Made by a program: the position numbers and the translations under genes. This document shows positions 17,220 through 25,352 of a stretch of DNA of 64,000 bases, in pieces (position 1 is the stretch's first letter; the number at the start of each line of letters is the position of its first letter). The stretch is from positions 2,220,245 through 2,284,244 of the forward strand of contig NZ_JAOCQF010000001.1 of the NCBI RefSeq assembly GCF_025380365.1. The letters run 5' to 3'. The stretch comes from Albidovulum sediminis. GTDB taxonomy: Bacteria; Pseudomonadota; Alphaproteobacteria; Rhodobacterales; Rhodobacteraceae. Under the pieces are notes generated by a model, which saw only the letters and a program-made list of their open reading frames with translations, was not told where the DNA came from and made no database searches.

Positions 17220-18428
17220 ATGTCGGGAATCGTGATCGTCGGCGCCGGGCAGGCCGGTGCGTCCCTGGCCGCAAAGCTCCGTGCCTTGGGATACGCAGGC
17301 GAAATCACCATGATCGGTGAGGAACCGGTTCCCCCCTACCAGCGCCCGCCCCTGTCAAAGGGCTATCTTCTGGGCGAGATGGAGCTTGAGCGGCTTTATC
17401 TGCGCGCGCCGTCCTACTGGCAGGAACAGGACGTGACGCTGAAGCTCGGCAAGCGGGTGACGGCCATCGACCCGGCGGCGCGGACGCTGACGCTGGGCGA
17501 CGAGACGATCGCCTACGACCAGCTTGCCCTGACCACTGGATCGGTGCCCCGCCGCCTTCCTGCCGCCATCGGTGGCGCCCTCGAAGGCGTCTACACCGTC
17601 CGCACCCTGGCGGACGTGGATGCCATGGCGGCGGAGTTCGGGCCGCACCGCCGACTTCTGATCGTCGGCGGCGGCTATATCGGGCTAGAGGCCGCGGCGG
17701 TGGCCGCCAAGCTCGGGCTGGACGTCACTTTGGTCGAGATGGCGCCACGCATCCTGCAGCGGGTGGCCGCGCCCGAAACCTCGGCCTGGTTCCGCGGGCT
17801 TCATGCAGGCCACGGCGTCAAGATCCTGGAAGGAACCGGGCTTGACCGGCTTCTGGGCGAAACCCGCGTGACCGGCGCGCGGCTGTCGGACGGAACCGAG
17901 CTGGCGGTCGATTTCGTGATCGTCGGCGTCGGCATCGCCCCCGCGACCGATCTTGCCGAGGCCGCCGGACTGGCCATCGACAACGGGATCAGGACGGACG
18001 CGCACGGACGCACTTCGGACCCCGCGATCTGGGCGGCGGGCGATTGCGCCTCGTTCCCGCATCAGGGCGGGCGCCTGCGCCTGGAAAGCGTCGGCAACGC
18101 CATCGACCAGGCCGAGGCGGTCGCGGAAAACATGCTGGGGGCGGACAAGCCCTATCAGGCAAGGCCGTGGTTCTGGTCGGACCAGTACGACGTGAAGCTG
18201 CAGATCGCCGGCCTCAACAGCGGCTACGACCGGATCGTGACTCGGCCGGGTGACGGCGATGCGGTCAGCTTCTGGTACTATCAGGGCGACCGGCTGCTGG
18301 CCCTTGACGCGATGAACGACAGCCGCGCCTACATGGTCGGCAAGCGCCTGATCGAGATGGGCAAATCCCCCGATCCCGCGGCCATCGCCGATCCCGCGAC
18401 TGATCTCAAGGCGCTCCTGAAGGCATGA
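17220..18428 (+). CDS. FAD-dependent ferredoxin/rubredoxin reductase-type oxidoreductase
   Basis: 402 residues with FAD-binding GIVIVGAGQAGASLA at the start, PYQRPPLSKGYL typical of putidaredoxin/rhodocoxin/terpredoxin reductases, NAD-binding LLIVGGGYIGLEAA at about residue 145, the second FAD motif IWAAGDCAS at about 277 and the Reductase_C domain (residues about 320-400, starting near WFWSDQYDVKLQIAG). It passes electrons from NADH to a small iron-sulfur partner, often for a P450 or dioxygenase, but no such partner is next to it. Overlaps rsmD by four bases. Confidence 0.9.
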   Translation: MSGIVIVGAGQAGASLAAKLRALGYAGEITMIGEEPVPPYQRPPLSKGYLLGEMELERLYLRAPSYWQEQDVTLKLGKRVTAIDPAARTLTLGDETIAYDQLALTTGSVPRRLPAAIGGALEGVYTVRTLADVDAMAAEFGPHRRLLIVGGGYIGLEAAAVAAKLGLDVTLVEMAPRILQRVAAPETSAWFRGLHAGHGVKILEGTGLDRLLGETRVTGARLSDGTELAVDFVIVGVGIAPATDLAEAAGLAIDNGIRTDAHGRTSDPAIWAAGDCASFPHQGGRLRLESVGNAIDQAEAVAENMLGADKPYQARPWFWSDQYDVKLQIAGLNSGYDRIVTRPGDGDAVSFWYYQGDRLLALDAMNDSRAYMVGKRLIEMGKSPDPAAIADPATDLKALLKA

Positions 18429-18988
18429 GGATCATCGGCGGCGCGCGACGGGGGCTGAAGCTGGCCGATGTCGGCGCAGGGGACGCGTCCGCCCATCTGA
18501 GGCCGACCGCCGACCGCGTGCGCGAGGCGATCTTCAACCTGATCCTGAACGGCGGCTACGGCGACCCGGTCGGCGGTGCGCGGGTGCTCGACCTTTTCGC
18601 GGGGACCGGCGCACTCGGCCTTGAGGCGCTGTCGCGCGGTGCGGCGCGCGTGGCCTTCGTCGATGACGGCGCGACCGCCCGCGCCCTTCTCCGCCGCAAC
18701 ATCGAACTGATGCAGGCGATGGGCACGACCGATGTCTGGCGGCGCGACGCGACGCGGCTGGGCCAGAACCGCGGGCCGGGTTACGGGCTTGTCTTTCTCG
18801 ACCCGCCCTACGGCAAGGGCCTGGGAGAGGCGGCACTGACATCGGCGGTTCAGGGCGGCTGGCTCGCCCCCGCGGCCCTTGTCGTCTGGGAAGAGGGATC
18901 GCCGCCCGCGGTGCCCGAGGGGTTCGAGGTGCTGGACCAGCGCCGCTACGGCGACACGGTGGTAACGATCCTGCGGGGCCCGTCGTAA
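18425..18988 (+). CDS. rsmD: 16S rRNA (guanine(966)-N(2))-methyltransferase RsmD
   Basis: 187 residues. MRIIGGARRGLKL and RPTADRVREAIFN are the RsmD N-terminal signature, VLDLFAGTGALGLEALSRG is the SAM-binding motif I, and LDPPYG (DPPY at 126-129) is motif IV of amino-methyltransferases. It methylates G966 of 16S rRNA in the assembled 30S subunit. The ATG overlaps the stop of the flavoprotein gene (ATGA), so the two are coupled although functionally unrelated. Confidence 0.95.
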   Translation: MRIIGGARRGLKLADVGAGDASAHLRPTADRVREAIFNLILNGGYGDPVGGARVLDLFAGTGALGLEALSRGAARVAFVDDGATARALLRRNIELMQAMGTTDVWRRDATRLGQNRGPGYGLVFLDPPYGKGLGEAALTSAVQGGWLAPAALVVWEEGSPPAVPEGFEVLDQRRYGDTVVTILRGPS

Positions 18989-18996
18989 CAGCGGCT

Positions 18997-19011
18997 GCCG
19001 ACCGGGTCGGC
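18997..19011. terminator. Hairpin between convergent rsmD and map
   Basis: GCCGAC-CGG-GTCGGC (18997-19011) lies 8 bases after the rsmD stop and 28 bases from the map stop. The stem is short and has no T-tract, so it is a possible bidirectional terminator only. Confidence 0.4.
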
Positions 19012-19038
19012 GCCGGTCACACCCGCAGGTCGCGGGAT

Positions 19039-19851
19039 TTACCAGGTCGGGTGGAACCGGTTCGCGGGCGACAGGGTGAAGATGTCGCAACCGTCCGCGG
19101 TGACGCCGACGGAATGTTCGAACTGCGCGGAAAGGGACTTGTCGCGGGTGACCGCGGTCCAGTCGTCGGCCAGAACCTTAGTTTCCGGTCGGCCAAGGTT
19201 CACCATCGGTTCGATGGTGAAGAACATCCCCTCCTCGAGCCGCGGCCCCGAGCCGGGGCGGCCGTAGTGCAGCACGTTCGGCGGCGCATGGAACACGCGA
19301 CCCAGCCCGTGGCCGCAGAAGTCGCGCACCACGCTCATCCGCTGCGCCTCGACGTAAGCCTGGATCGCATGGCCGATGTCGCCGAAGGTCGCGCCGGGCC
19401 GGACCGCCCCGATCCCGCGCATCAGCGCATCGTGCGTAACCTGGATCAGCCGCTCCGCCTTGCGGCTCAGCGATCCGGCCACGAACATCCGGCTGGTGTC
19501 GCCATACCAACCGTCCACGATCACCGTCACGTCGATGTTGAGGATGTCGCCATCCTTCAGCAGCTTCGGCCCCGGGATGCCGTGGCAGACGACATGATTG
19601 ACGCTGATGCAGGAGGCATGCTGGTAACCGCGATAGCCGATGGTGGCAGAGGTCGCCCCCGATGCCTCCACCCGCGCGCGGATGAAATCGTCGAGTTCCC
19701 CGGTCGTCGCGCCGGGCGTGACCAGGGGGGCGACCTCGTCCAGGATCTCGGCCGCCAGGCGGCCGGCGACATGCATGCCAGAGAAATCCGCATCCTCATG
19801 GATACGGATTCCGTCCCTGGTGACGCGGCCGCGCGTGTGCCCTTCCATCAT
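19039..19851 (-). CDS. map: Type I methionine aminopeptidase
   Basis: 270 residues. All metal ligands of the pita-bread fold are visible: LNIDVTVIVDGWYGDTSR (two Asp), CGHGLGRVFH (His), FTIEPM (Glu) and QFEHSVGV (Glu), with catalytic His in QHASCISVNHVVCHGIP. It removes the initiator methionine of nascent proteins. The N-terminal extension (RVTRDGIRIHEDADFSGM) is common in alphaproteobacterial copies. Two adjacent ATGs (19848, 19851) follow AGGACAGG, and either could be used. Confidence 0.95.
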   Translation of the reverse strand: MMEGHTRGRVTRDGIRIHEDADFSGMHVAGRLAAEILDEVAPLVTPGATTGELDDFIRARVEASGATSATIGYRGYQHASCISVNHVVCHGIPGPKLLKDGDILNIDVTVIVDGWYGDTSRMFVAGSLSRKAERLIQVTHDALMRGIGAVRPGATFGDIGHAIQAYVEAQRMSVVRDFCGHGLGRVFHAPPNVLHYGRPGSGPRLEEGMFFTIEPMVNLGRPETKVLADDWTAVTRDKSLSAQFEHSVGVTADGCDIFTLSPANRFHPTW

Positions 19852-19933
19852 CCTGTCCTTCCAGTCTCAACGCCTAGATAAGGCGATGCGACGGGATTTG
19901 AAAGACCGGATGGGCTGACGCGGGCACGCGCGG

Positions 19934-20686
19934 TCAGTTCCGCCCGGCCATGACGCCGCCATCGACGTCCCAGATGGCGCCCGTGACCCAGCCCGCGCGA
20001 TCGGAGAGCAGAAAGTCGATAGCACCCGCCACATCCTCGACCCGGCCAACCCGGCCGATCGGGTGGAACGCGTCGAAACCGCCCGTCAGCGTCTCCTCGA
20101 TCTTCGCCGGTTCGATGAAGGCGCCGTAGATCGGCGTCACCACGACAGCCGGGGACACCGCGTTGACGCGGATGCCGTGGTCGGCCAGTTCCATGGCAAG
20201 GTGCTGCGTCAGCGCGTGCAGCCCGGCCTTGGCCATCGAATAGGCCGAGGACGGAGTCGCCTTGACCGCCTGTTTCGCCCACATCGAGCCGACATTGACG
20301 ATCGCCCCGCCGCCGTGCGCCTTCATGTTGCGCGCGACGGCCTGCGTCAGCAGGAAGGTTGCGCGGTTCAGCGCCATGTATCGGTCGTAGTCGGCCTCGC
20401 TGTGGTCGAGGAAGGACTTGGGGAAGAAGACCCCGGCCGCGTTCACAAGCGCCGCGATATGCGTCCCCTCGCCCCCGATCCGCGCGACAAGGGCCGAGAC
20501 AGCCGCCGGGTTCGTCAGGTCGGCCACGATGGTCTCCGCCCCGCCGAGGCTGGCGCTGGCGGCGGCGAGTTTGTCGGCCGAAGATCCCACGATGACCGGG
20601 GAAAGGCCGCGCGCCTTGAGCAGCCTGGCAGCCTGAAGGCCGATCCCGCTCGACCCGCCGATGATGAGTGCCTTGGACGTCGTCAT
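19934..20686 (-). CDS. SDR family oxidoreductase
   Basis: 250 residues of a classical short-chain dehydrogenase: cofactor motif GGSSGIG (residues 10-16), NAAG at about 88, catalytic Ser in VGSMWAKQ, Tyr-Lys in YSMAK, and GGVMAGRN at the end. The substrate is unknown. The gene is divergent from a TetR-family regulator, with two matching 18-bp operators between them (20697-20714, 20752-20769); it is therefore the likely target of that regulator. AGGA is nine bases before the ATG. Confidence 0.9.
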   Translation of the reverse strand: MTTSKALIIGGSSGIGLQAARLLKARGLSPVIVGSSADKLAAASASLGGAETIVADLTNPAAVSALVARIGGEGTHIAALVNAAGVFFPKSFLDHSEADYDRYMALNRATFLLTQAVARNMKAHGGGAIVNVGSMWAKQAVKATPSSAYSMAKAGLHALTQHLAMELADHGIRVNAVSPAVVVTPIYGAFIEPAKIEETLTGGFDAFHPIGRVGRVEDVAGAIDFLLSDRAGWVTGAIWDVDGGVMAGRN

Positions 20687-20696
20687 GATGAATTTC

Positions 20697-20714
20697 CTAT
20701 CTATCAGTAGATAG
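20697..20714. promoter_or_regulatory. TetR-type operator 1 (CTATCTA-TCAG-TAGATAG)
   Basis: A perfect palindrome with 7-bp arms and a 4-base centre, 10 bases before the SDR start. A nearly identical second copy (CTATTTA-TCAC-TAGATAG) lies at 20752-20769, 55 bp centre to centre, next to the regulator's own start. The arrangement suggests that the TetR-family protein at 20784 represses both divergent genes. Confidence 0.75.
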
Positions 20715-20751
20715 ACTCATAAAGCGCATTTGCACCGCCAGAGCAATACGT

Positions 20752-20769
20752 CTATTTATCACTAGATAG
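20752..20769. promoter_or_regulatory. TetR-type operator 2 (CTATTTA-TCAC-TAGATAG)
   Basis: Second copy of the 18-bp dyad, one arm mismatch from perfect, ending 14 bases before the TetR-family ATG and just before its GGAGG. It is placed for autoregulation of the regulator gene. Confidence 0.7.
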
Positions 20770-20783
20770 TTACCGGAGGTCCG

Positions 20784-21320
20784 ATGACCGAGCCTTCCAC
20801 CTGCGATCTGATTCTCGCCTCGGCCGAGCGGCGCGCGCGCACGGGCGGCTACCACGGTTTCAGCTTTCGCGAGATCGCGGACGAGATCGGGGTGAAATCG
20901 GCCAGCATCCATTATCACTTCCCCGCCAAGGAGGATCTTGGCGCCGTCCTCGCCCGGCGCTACGCCGACCGGTTCCTCGAACGGCTCGGCCCGCCCGACG
21001 CCGCGACCCCGGATGAACGCATTGCCCGCTACAAGGCCACGTTCCGCGCGGCCGTCGCCGAAGACGGCCGGATGTGCCTGTGCGGCATGTTCGGGGCCGA
21101 GATCACCGCGCTGCCCGCCCGTGTCGCGGAGGAAACGCGCGACTTCTTCGCCCGCAACCTGCTCTGGCTGGCTGCTGTCGAAGCCCGCAGGGGCCATGGC
21201 GAGGACGCGGCGCAGGTGCGCGCCGCCACCATCCTCGCCGCGCTGGAAGGCGCGATCATCCTGTCGCGGACCATGGGCGATCTTGCATTCTTCGACCGCG
21301 TGGCCGACAACCTCGGCTGA
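20784..21320 (+). CDS. TetR/AcrR family transcriptional regulator
   Basis: 178 residues. The N-terminal helix-turn-helix is typical (YHGFSFREIADEIGVKSASIHYHFPAKEDL, seen as two helices split by GVKS), followed by a helical ligand-binding domain with CLCGMFGAEITALP, as in the TetR_C_11/33-like group related to YcdC/RutR-type or AcuR proteins. The ligand is unknown; the divergent SDR gene is the probable target. Ribosome site GGAGG. The MoaB/CinA-like gene downstream starts 20 bases after the stop and may be read through. Confidence 0.92.
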   Translation: MTEPSTCDLILASAERRARTGGYHGFSFREIADEIGVKSASIHYHFPAKEDLGAVLARRYADRFLERLGPPDAATPDERIARYKATFRAAVAEDGRMCLCGMFGAEITALPARVAEETRDFFARNLLWLAAVEARRGHGEDAAQVRAATILAALEGAIILSRTMGDLAFFDRVADNLG

Positions 21321-21340
21321 GCCATCCAGAGAGCCGGACC

Positions 21341-22072
21341 ATGCCGAACCCAACCGCAGCAATCCTCATCATCGGGGATGAAATCCTTTCCGGCCGCACG
21401 CGCGAGGCAAACGCGCATTACCTGGCAGGCGAACTGACCCGCGCCGGCATCGACCTGAAGGAAATCCGTGTCGTCCCCGACGGGATGGAGGCGATCGCAA
21501 GCGCCGTCAACGCGCTGCGTGCGGCGCACACCCACGTCTTCACCTCCGGCGGCATCGGTCCGACCCATGACGACATCACCGCCGATGCGGTGGCGGCGGC
21601 CTTCGGTGTGCCCCTGTCCATCCGCGACGACGCGCGCGCCCTTCTGGCCGCGCATTACCGGGAGCGCGGGATGGAATTCAACGCGCCGCGCCAGCGGATG
21701 GCGCGCGTTCCGGGCGACGCCATCCTGATCGACAACCCGATCTCGGCCGCGCCGGGCTTTTCCATCGGCAACGTGCATGTGATGGCCGGCGTGCCCAGCA
21801 TCTTTCAGGCCATGGTCGCCTCGCTTTTGCCGCGCCTGACCGGCGGAAGCCCGATGCTCAGCCAGTCCTTGCGCATAGACCAGGGAGAAGGCGTGATTGC
21901 CGAACGGCTCGGCGCCCTGGCGGCCGCGTTTCCGGACCTTTCGATGGGGTCCTACCCCTTCATCCAGAACGGCGCCTACGGAACCAACATCGTGATCCGG
22001 GGAACTGATCCGGCACGGATCGACGAGGCGATGACACAGCTTGCGGCGCTGTTCCCCGGAGAGCCGGCGTGA
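21341..22072 (+). CDS. Competence/damage-inducible protein A-like (molybdopterin-binding domain)
   Basis: 243 residues of the MoCF_biosynth/CinA-N family: AILIIGDEILSGRTREANAHYLAGEL at the N-terminus in two blocks, FTSGGIGPTHDDITADAVAAAFG with the GGIGPT phosphate loop, and MAGVPSIFQAM. There is no C-terminal CinA amidase domain, as is usual for this single-domain alphaproteobacterial form. In CinA the corresponding COG1058 domain hydrolyses ADP-ribose; activity here is unproven. The stop overlaps the GTG of the next gene (GTGA). Confidence 0.88.
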   Translation: MPNPTAAILIIGDEILSGRTREANAHYLAGELTRAGIDLKEIRVVPDGMEAIASAVNALRAAHTHVFTSGGIGPTHDDITADAVAAAFGVPLSIRDDARALLAAHYRERGMEFNAPRQRMARVPGDAILIDNPISAAPGFSIGNVHVMAGVPSIFQAMVASLLPRLTGGSPMLSQSLRIDQGEGVIAERLGALAAAFPDLSMGSYPFIQNGAYGTNIVIRGTDPARIDEAMTQLAALFPGEPA

Positions 22073-22776
22073 TCGACAGCCTCGCCCTTACCGATGCCAC
22101 CTGGCCGGCCGCGGCGAGGCATGATGTCGGCGCCTTTGTCGTGCGCGAGGGTCAGGGGGGCGGGCAGCGCGTCTCCTCCGCCACCGCGTCGGGCGCGTGG
22201 AGCGAGGCAGACATCGACCGGGTCGAGGCCTGCCAGCGGGGCCTTGGACAGGTGCCGCTGTTCCTGATCCGCCCCGGCGAAGCGGCTCTTGATGCCGCGC
22301 TTCAGGCGCGCGGATACACTCTCAAGGACCCTGTCCACCTCTACGAGGCCGCCGCGCATGACGTGGCCGCGCCGACCCCCGCGCTGTCTACCTTCGCGAT
22401 CTGGCCCCCGCTTGCGATCCAGCGCGACATCTGGGCCGAAGACGGGATCGGGCCGGCCCGGATCGCCGTCATGGACAGGGCACGGGGGCCGAAAACCGCC
22501 ATCCTCGGCCGCGTCAATGACCGCGCGGCGGGCACGGCCTTTGTCGCGATTCACGAAGGAACCGCGATGCTGCACGCGCTTGTTGTCGTTCCGGCAGAGC
22601 GTCGGCAAGGACTTGCCGCCAAGATGATGCGTGCGGCGGCGACCTGGTCCCAAGATCATGGGGCGGAGCGGCTTGGCGTTCTCGTGACCGCGGCCAATGC
22701 ACCCGCAAACGCGCTCTATGCTTCCCTCGGAATGCGGATTGTGGGACAGTATCACTACCGCATCCACAGAACCTGA
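22069..22776 (+). CDS. GNAT family N-acetyltransferase
   Basis: 235 residues. The C-terminal half is a GNAT domain: ALVVVPAERRQGLAAKMMRAAATWS is the acetyl-CoA pyrophosphate loop (Q/RxxGxA type), followed by LGVLVTAANAPANALYASLGM. The N-terminal half (residues 1-110) has no motif I recognise and may be a degenerate second GNAT fold. The start is a GTG at 22069 overlapping the upstream stop. The acceptor is unknown. Confidence 0.82.
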   Translation: MIDSLALTDATWPAAARHDVGAFVVREGQGGGQRVSSATASGAWSEADIDRVEACQRGLGQVPLFLIRPGEAALDAALQARGYTLKDPVHLYEAAAHDVAAPTPALSTFAIWPPLAIQRDIWAEDGIGPARIAVMDRARGPKTAILGRVNDRAAGTAFVAIHEGTAMLHALVVVPAERRQGLAAKMMRAAATWSQDHGAERLGVLVTAANAPANALYASLGMRIVGQYHYRIHRT

Positions 22777-22793
22777 ACGGGTCGCAAGAGCAG

Positions 22794-23369
22794 TTGAAGG
22801 ACGACAAGACAAGCCCCACCGCGCTTGACCTTCCGATGGTCACGCCCCTTCCGGATGCCACCCGGAAGTATTTCGATGTCTGCGCCGAAAAGCTGGGGCT
22901 GGTGCCGAATGTGCTGCGCGCCTACGCCTTCGACATCGGCAAGCTGAATGCCTTCACGGCGATCTACAACGACCTCATGCTGGCCGACAGCGGAGTGTCG
23001 AAACTTGAAAGAGAGATGATCGCGGTCGCGGTATCCTCGCTCAATCGCTGCTGGTATTGCCAGGTGGCGCACGGAGCGGCGGTGCGCGAACTGTCGGGCG
23101 ACCCGGTCCTGGGCGAGGCGTTGGTGATGAACTGGCGCGTGGCGCCCCTGACGCCGAAGCAACGCGCGATGCTGGAATTCGCCGAAAAGCTGACGCTCGC
23201 CTCCTCCCGGATCGAAGAGGCGGATCGGCAGGCGCTGCGCAATGCGGGTTTCTCCGACCGGGACATCTGGGACATCGCCTCCGTCACCGGGTTTTTCAAC
23301 ATGACCAATCGCATCGCATCGGCGACCGCGATGGAGCCGAACCCGGAATACCACGGGGCGCACCGGTGA
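22794..23369 (+). CDS. AhpD-like peroxidase-related protein (carboxymuconolactone decarboxylase family)
   Basis: 191 residues with the AhpD core CWYCQVAHG (CxxC-x3-H), which in AhpD reduces peroxide-oxidised partners. Flanking segments LGLVPNVLRAYAFDIGKLNAF, LSKLEREMIAVAVSS and LTPKQRAMLEFAEKLT match the uncharacterised 'peroxidase-related' subgroup. The start is a TTG at 22794 (AAGAG upstream), as no ATG fits the conserved N-terminal part; an ATG 36 bases later would cut into it. The stop overlaps the GTG of the OmpA-like gene. Confidence 0.85.
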   Translation: MKDDKTSPTALDLPMVTPLPDATRKYFDVCAEKLGLVPNVLRAYAFDIGKLNAFTAIYNDLMLADSGVSKLEREMIAVAVSSLNRCWYCQVAHGAAVRELSGDPVLGEALVMNWRVAPLTPKQRAMLEFAEKLTLASSRIEEADRQALRNAGFSDRDIWDIASVTGFFNMTNRIASATAMEPNPEYHGAHR

Positions 23370-24286
23370 AGGCGCTGACGCTGGCGCTGGCTTTCACGCC
23401 CGCGTTGGCCCTTGCCGCGCCGACGCTGTCACTGCCCGAAGGCGCCGTAGAAGCCGCCGGAAGCGTCAACCCGATGCAGGGTTTCGCGCTGCCTGTCGGC
23501 GTTTTCGCGAACGATACCCTTCCCACCCGCCCGGTGCAGGGCGAGGTGACGCGGACCGCCTGGCAGATCGAAGGCACCGCGACGACGATGCAGCTTTACC
23601 TGCCGCTGCGCGAACAGCTGGTAGCGGAGGGTTTCGAACCGATCGTCGAATGCGAGGACGATGACTGCGGCGGCTTCGATTTCCGCTATGCGATCGATGT
23701 GCTGCCCGAACCGGATATGCACGTCGATCTGGGCGATTTCCTGTTCCTCAGCGCCGAACGCAAGGCGGCACGCAACCCCGAATACGTCACCCTGCTGGTC
23801 AGCCGGTCCAGCCTGAGCGGGTTCGTGCAACTTGTCCGTGTCGGACCGGCTGAAACGCGGCCGATCGCCGCCGCGCCGGTGATCGCCGCCGAGGCCACGG
23901 GCGAGGCGCAATCGCTGGGTGCCCGGCTCGAGTCGCAGGGCGCGGTCGCGCTTGACGACCTCGTGTTCCAGACGGGATCGGCGCAGCTTGGCGAAGGGGA
24001 TTTCCCCTCGCTCCGGGCGATTGCGGACTACCTGGCGACGAACCCCTCCGCACTGGTGATGCTGGTCGGGCATACGGATGCCGAAGGCAGCCTGGCCGCC
24101 AACATCTCACTGTCCGAAAAGCGCGCGAGATCGGTGGTCGAGCGATTGATCCAGGCGTTCGGGGTCAATCCGGCGCAACTTTCCGCCGATGGCGTGGGCT
24201 ACCTGGCGCCCCGGGCCTCGAACCAGACCGAGGACGGGCGCAAATTGAATCGACGGGTCGAGGCGATGCTCGCCTCGACCCGATGA
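23366..24286 (+). CDS. OmpA family outer-membrane/peptidoglycan-binding protein
   Basis: 306 residues from a GTG overlapping the previous stop. A signal peptide (VKALTLALAFTPALALA) is followed by a lipid-free periplasmic part (about residues 18-200, with an acidic CEDDDCGG Cys pair at about 94-99) and an OmpA-like domain near the end (LDDLVFQTGSAQLGEGDFPSLRAI, LVGHTDAEGS, LSEKRARSVVERLI, DGVGYLAPRASNQTEDGRKLNRRVE, each read as separate motifs). It should bind diaminopimelate of peptidoglycan. The N-terminal domain is not a beta-barrel by eye. Confidence 0.85.
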   Translation: MKALTLALAFTPALALAAPTLSLPEGAVEAAGSVNPMQGFALPVGVFANDTLPTRPVQGEVTRTAWQIEGTATTMQLYLPLREQLVAEGFEPIVECEDDDCGGFDFRYAIDVLPEPDMHVDLGDFLFLSAERKAARNPEYVTLLVSRSSLSGFVQLVRVGPAETRPIAAAPVIAAEATGEAQSLGARLESQGAVALDDLVFQTGSAQLGEGDFPSLRAIADYLATNPSALVMLVGHTDAEGSLAANISLSEKRARSVVERLIQAFGVNPAQLSADGVGYLAPRASNQTEDGRKLNRRVEAMLASTR

Positions 24287-24304
24287 TCGCACCGCTGGAA
24301 CCGC

Positions 24305-25210
24305 TTACCAGTTCGTCGGACCCTTGTCCGCAAAGGCGGCCGTAAGGAAATCGATGAAGGCCCGGACCTTCGGCTGGGTGAACCGCCCGGGCGGATAGAC
24401 TGCGTATATGCCAAGCGTTTCGACCGGCAGATCGGGAATGGCCTCTTCCACCTGCGCCTGCCGCATGGCGTCGGCGTAAAGGAACGACGGCAGATAGGCG
24501 ATGCCAAGCCCCGAAATCGCGGCGTTCAGAAGCGACTGGCCATCGTTCACCGTCAGCCAGCCCGCCGTCCTGACCTGCCGCTTCTCGCCTGAGGGCGCGG
24601 TGATCTTCCATACGTTGCCGGACGCCTGGTTGGAGTAATGCAGAAGCTTGTGTTCGTTCAGATCGTCGATTTTCGTCGGGCGCCCGTATCTTTCGAAATA
24701 GGACGGCGCGCCGATCATGCGCTTCGCGGTGTCGGTCAGCTTGCGCGCGCGCAGGGTCGAATCCTCAAGCTCACCCACCCGGATCGCCATGTCGAAGCCT
24801 TCGGAGATCAGCTCCACATAGCGGTTGTTGAGCACCATGTTCACCGTGATCTCGGGATACTCCAGCAGGAAATCCCCTAGGATCGGCGACAGCAGGTTCA
24901 CCCCGAAATCCGTCGCGACCGAGATCCGCAACAGCCCCGAGGGCGCGGACTGCATCGAGGTGACCAGCGCGTCTGCCTCGCCCGCGTCGTTGAGGACGCG
25001 CCGTGCCCGGTCATAGTAGGCCAGGCCGATCTCTGTCGGCGACACCCGCCGCGTGGTCCGGTTCAGAAGCCGCGCGCCCAGCCGCGCTTCAAGCGCGGAG
25101 ACGTGTTTCGAAACGGCGGATTTCGAAATCCCCATCTTCTTCGCGGCGTCCGTGAAGCCCCCTTGGTCTACGACTGTGGCGAAGGCTTCCATTTCCGTCA
25201 GCCGGTCCAT
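24305..25210 (-). CDS. LysR family transcriptional regulator (CrgA-like)
   Basis: 301 residues. The winged helix-turn-helix (MDRLTEMEAFATVVDQGGFT, then AAKKMGISKSAVSKHVSALE) is followed by RTTRRVSPTEIG and a substrate-binding domain with GLLRISVATDFGVNLLSPIL and the VRVGELEDSTLRARKL-like segment of the CrgA/AaeR subgroup. The targets are unknown; no divergent gene is adjacent, since the fadH-like gene upstream points the same way. A 20-bp dyad at 25257-25276, about 47 bases before the start, may be its autoregulatory site. Confidence 0.92.
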   Translation of the reverse strand: MDRLTEMEAFATVVDQGGFTDAAKKMGISKSAVSKHVSALEARLGARLLNRTTRRVSPTEIGLAYYDRARRVLNDAGEADALVTSMQSAPSGLLRISVATDFGVNLLSPILGDFLLEYPEITVNMVLNNRYVELISEGFDMAIRVGELEDSTLRARKLTDTAKRMIGAPSYFERYGRPTKIDDLNEHKLLHYSNQASGNVWKITAPSGEKRQVRTAGWLTVNDGQSLLNAAISGLGIAYLPSFLYADAMRQAQVEEAIPDLPVETLGIYAVYPPGRFTQPKVRAFIDFLTAAFADKGPTNW

Positions 25211-25256
25211 TGTGCACCCTATCTTGACATTCGCCCGCCGAGGACCGGTATCGGGT

Positions 25257-25276
25257 CCAATTCAGGCAAGAATTGG
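25257..25276. promoter_or_regulatory. Dyad CCAATTC-N6-GAATTGG upstream of the LysR gene
   Basis: A perfect 7-bp inverted repeat with a 6-base centre, matching the T-N11-A style of LysR operators and placed 47-66 bases before the LysR start. A second inverted repeat, GACAAGA-N11-TCTTGTC (25287-25311), sits beside it, closer to the fadH-like stop. Binding is inferred. Confidence 0.45.
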
Positions 25277-25352
25277 GAACGACCCAGACAAGAGTTTGGT
25301 TTTGTCTTGTCCGATGGTGGCAACCGGTGAAATCCGACCTGCGCAATGCGGG

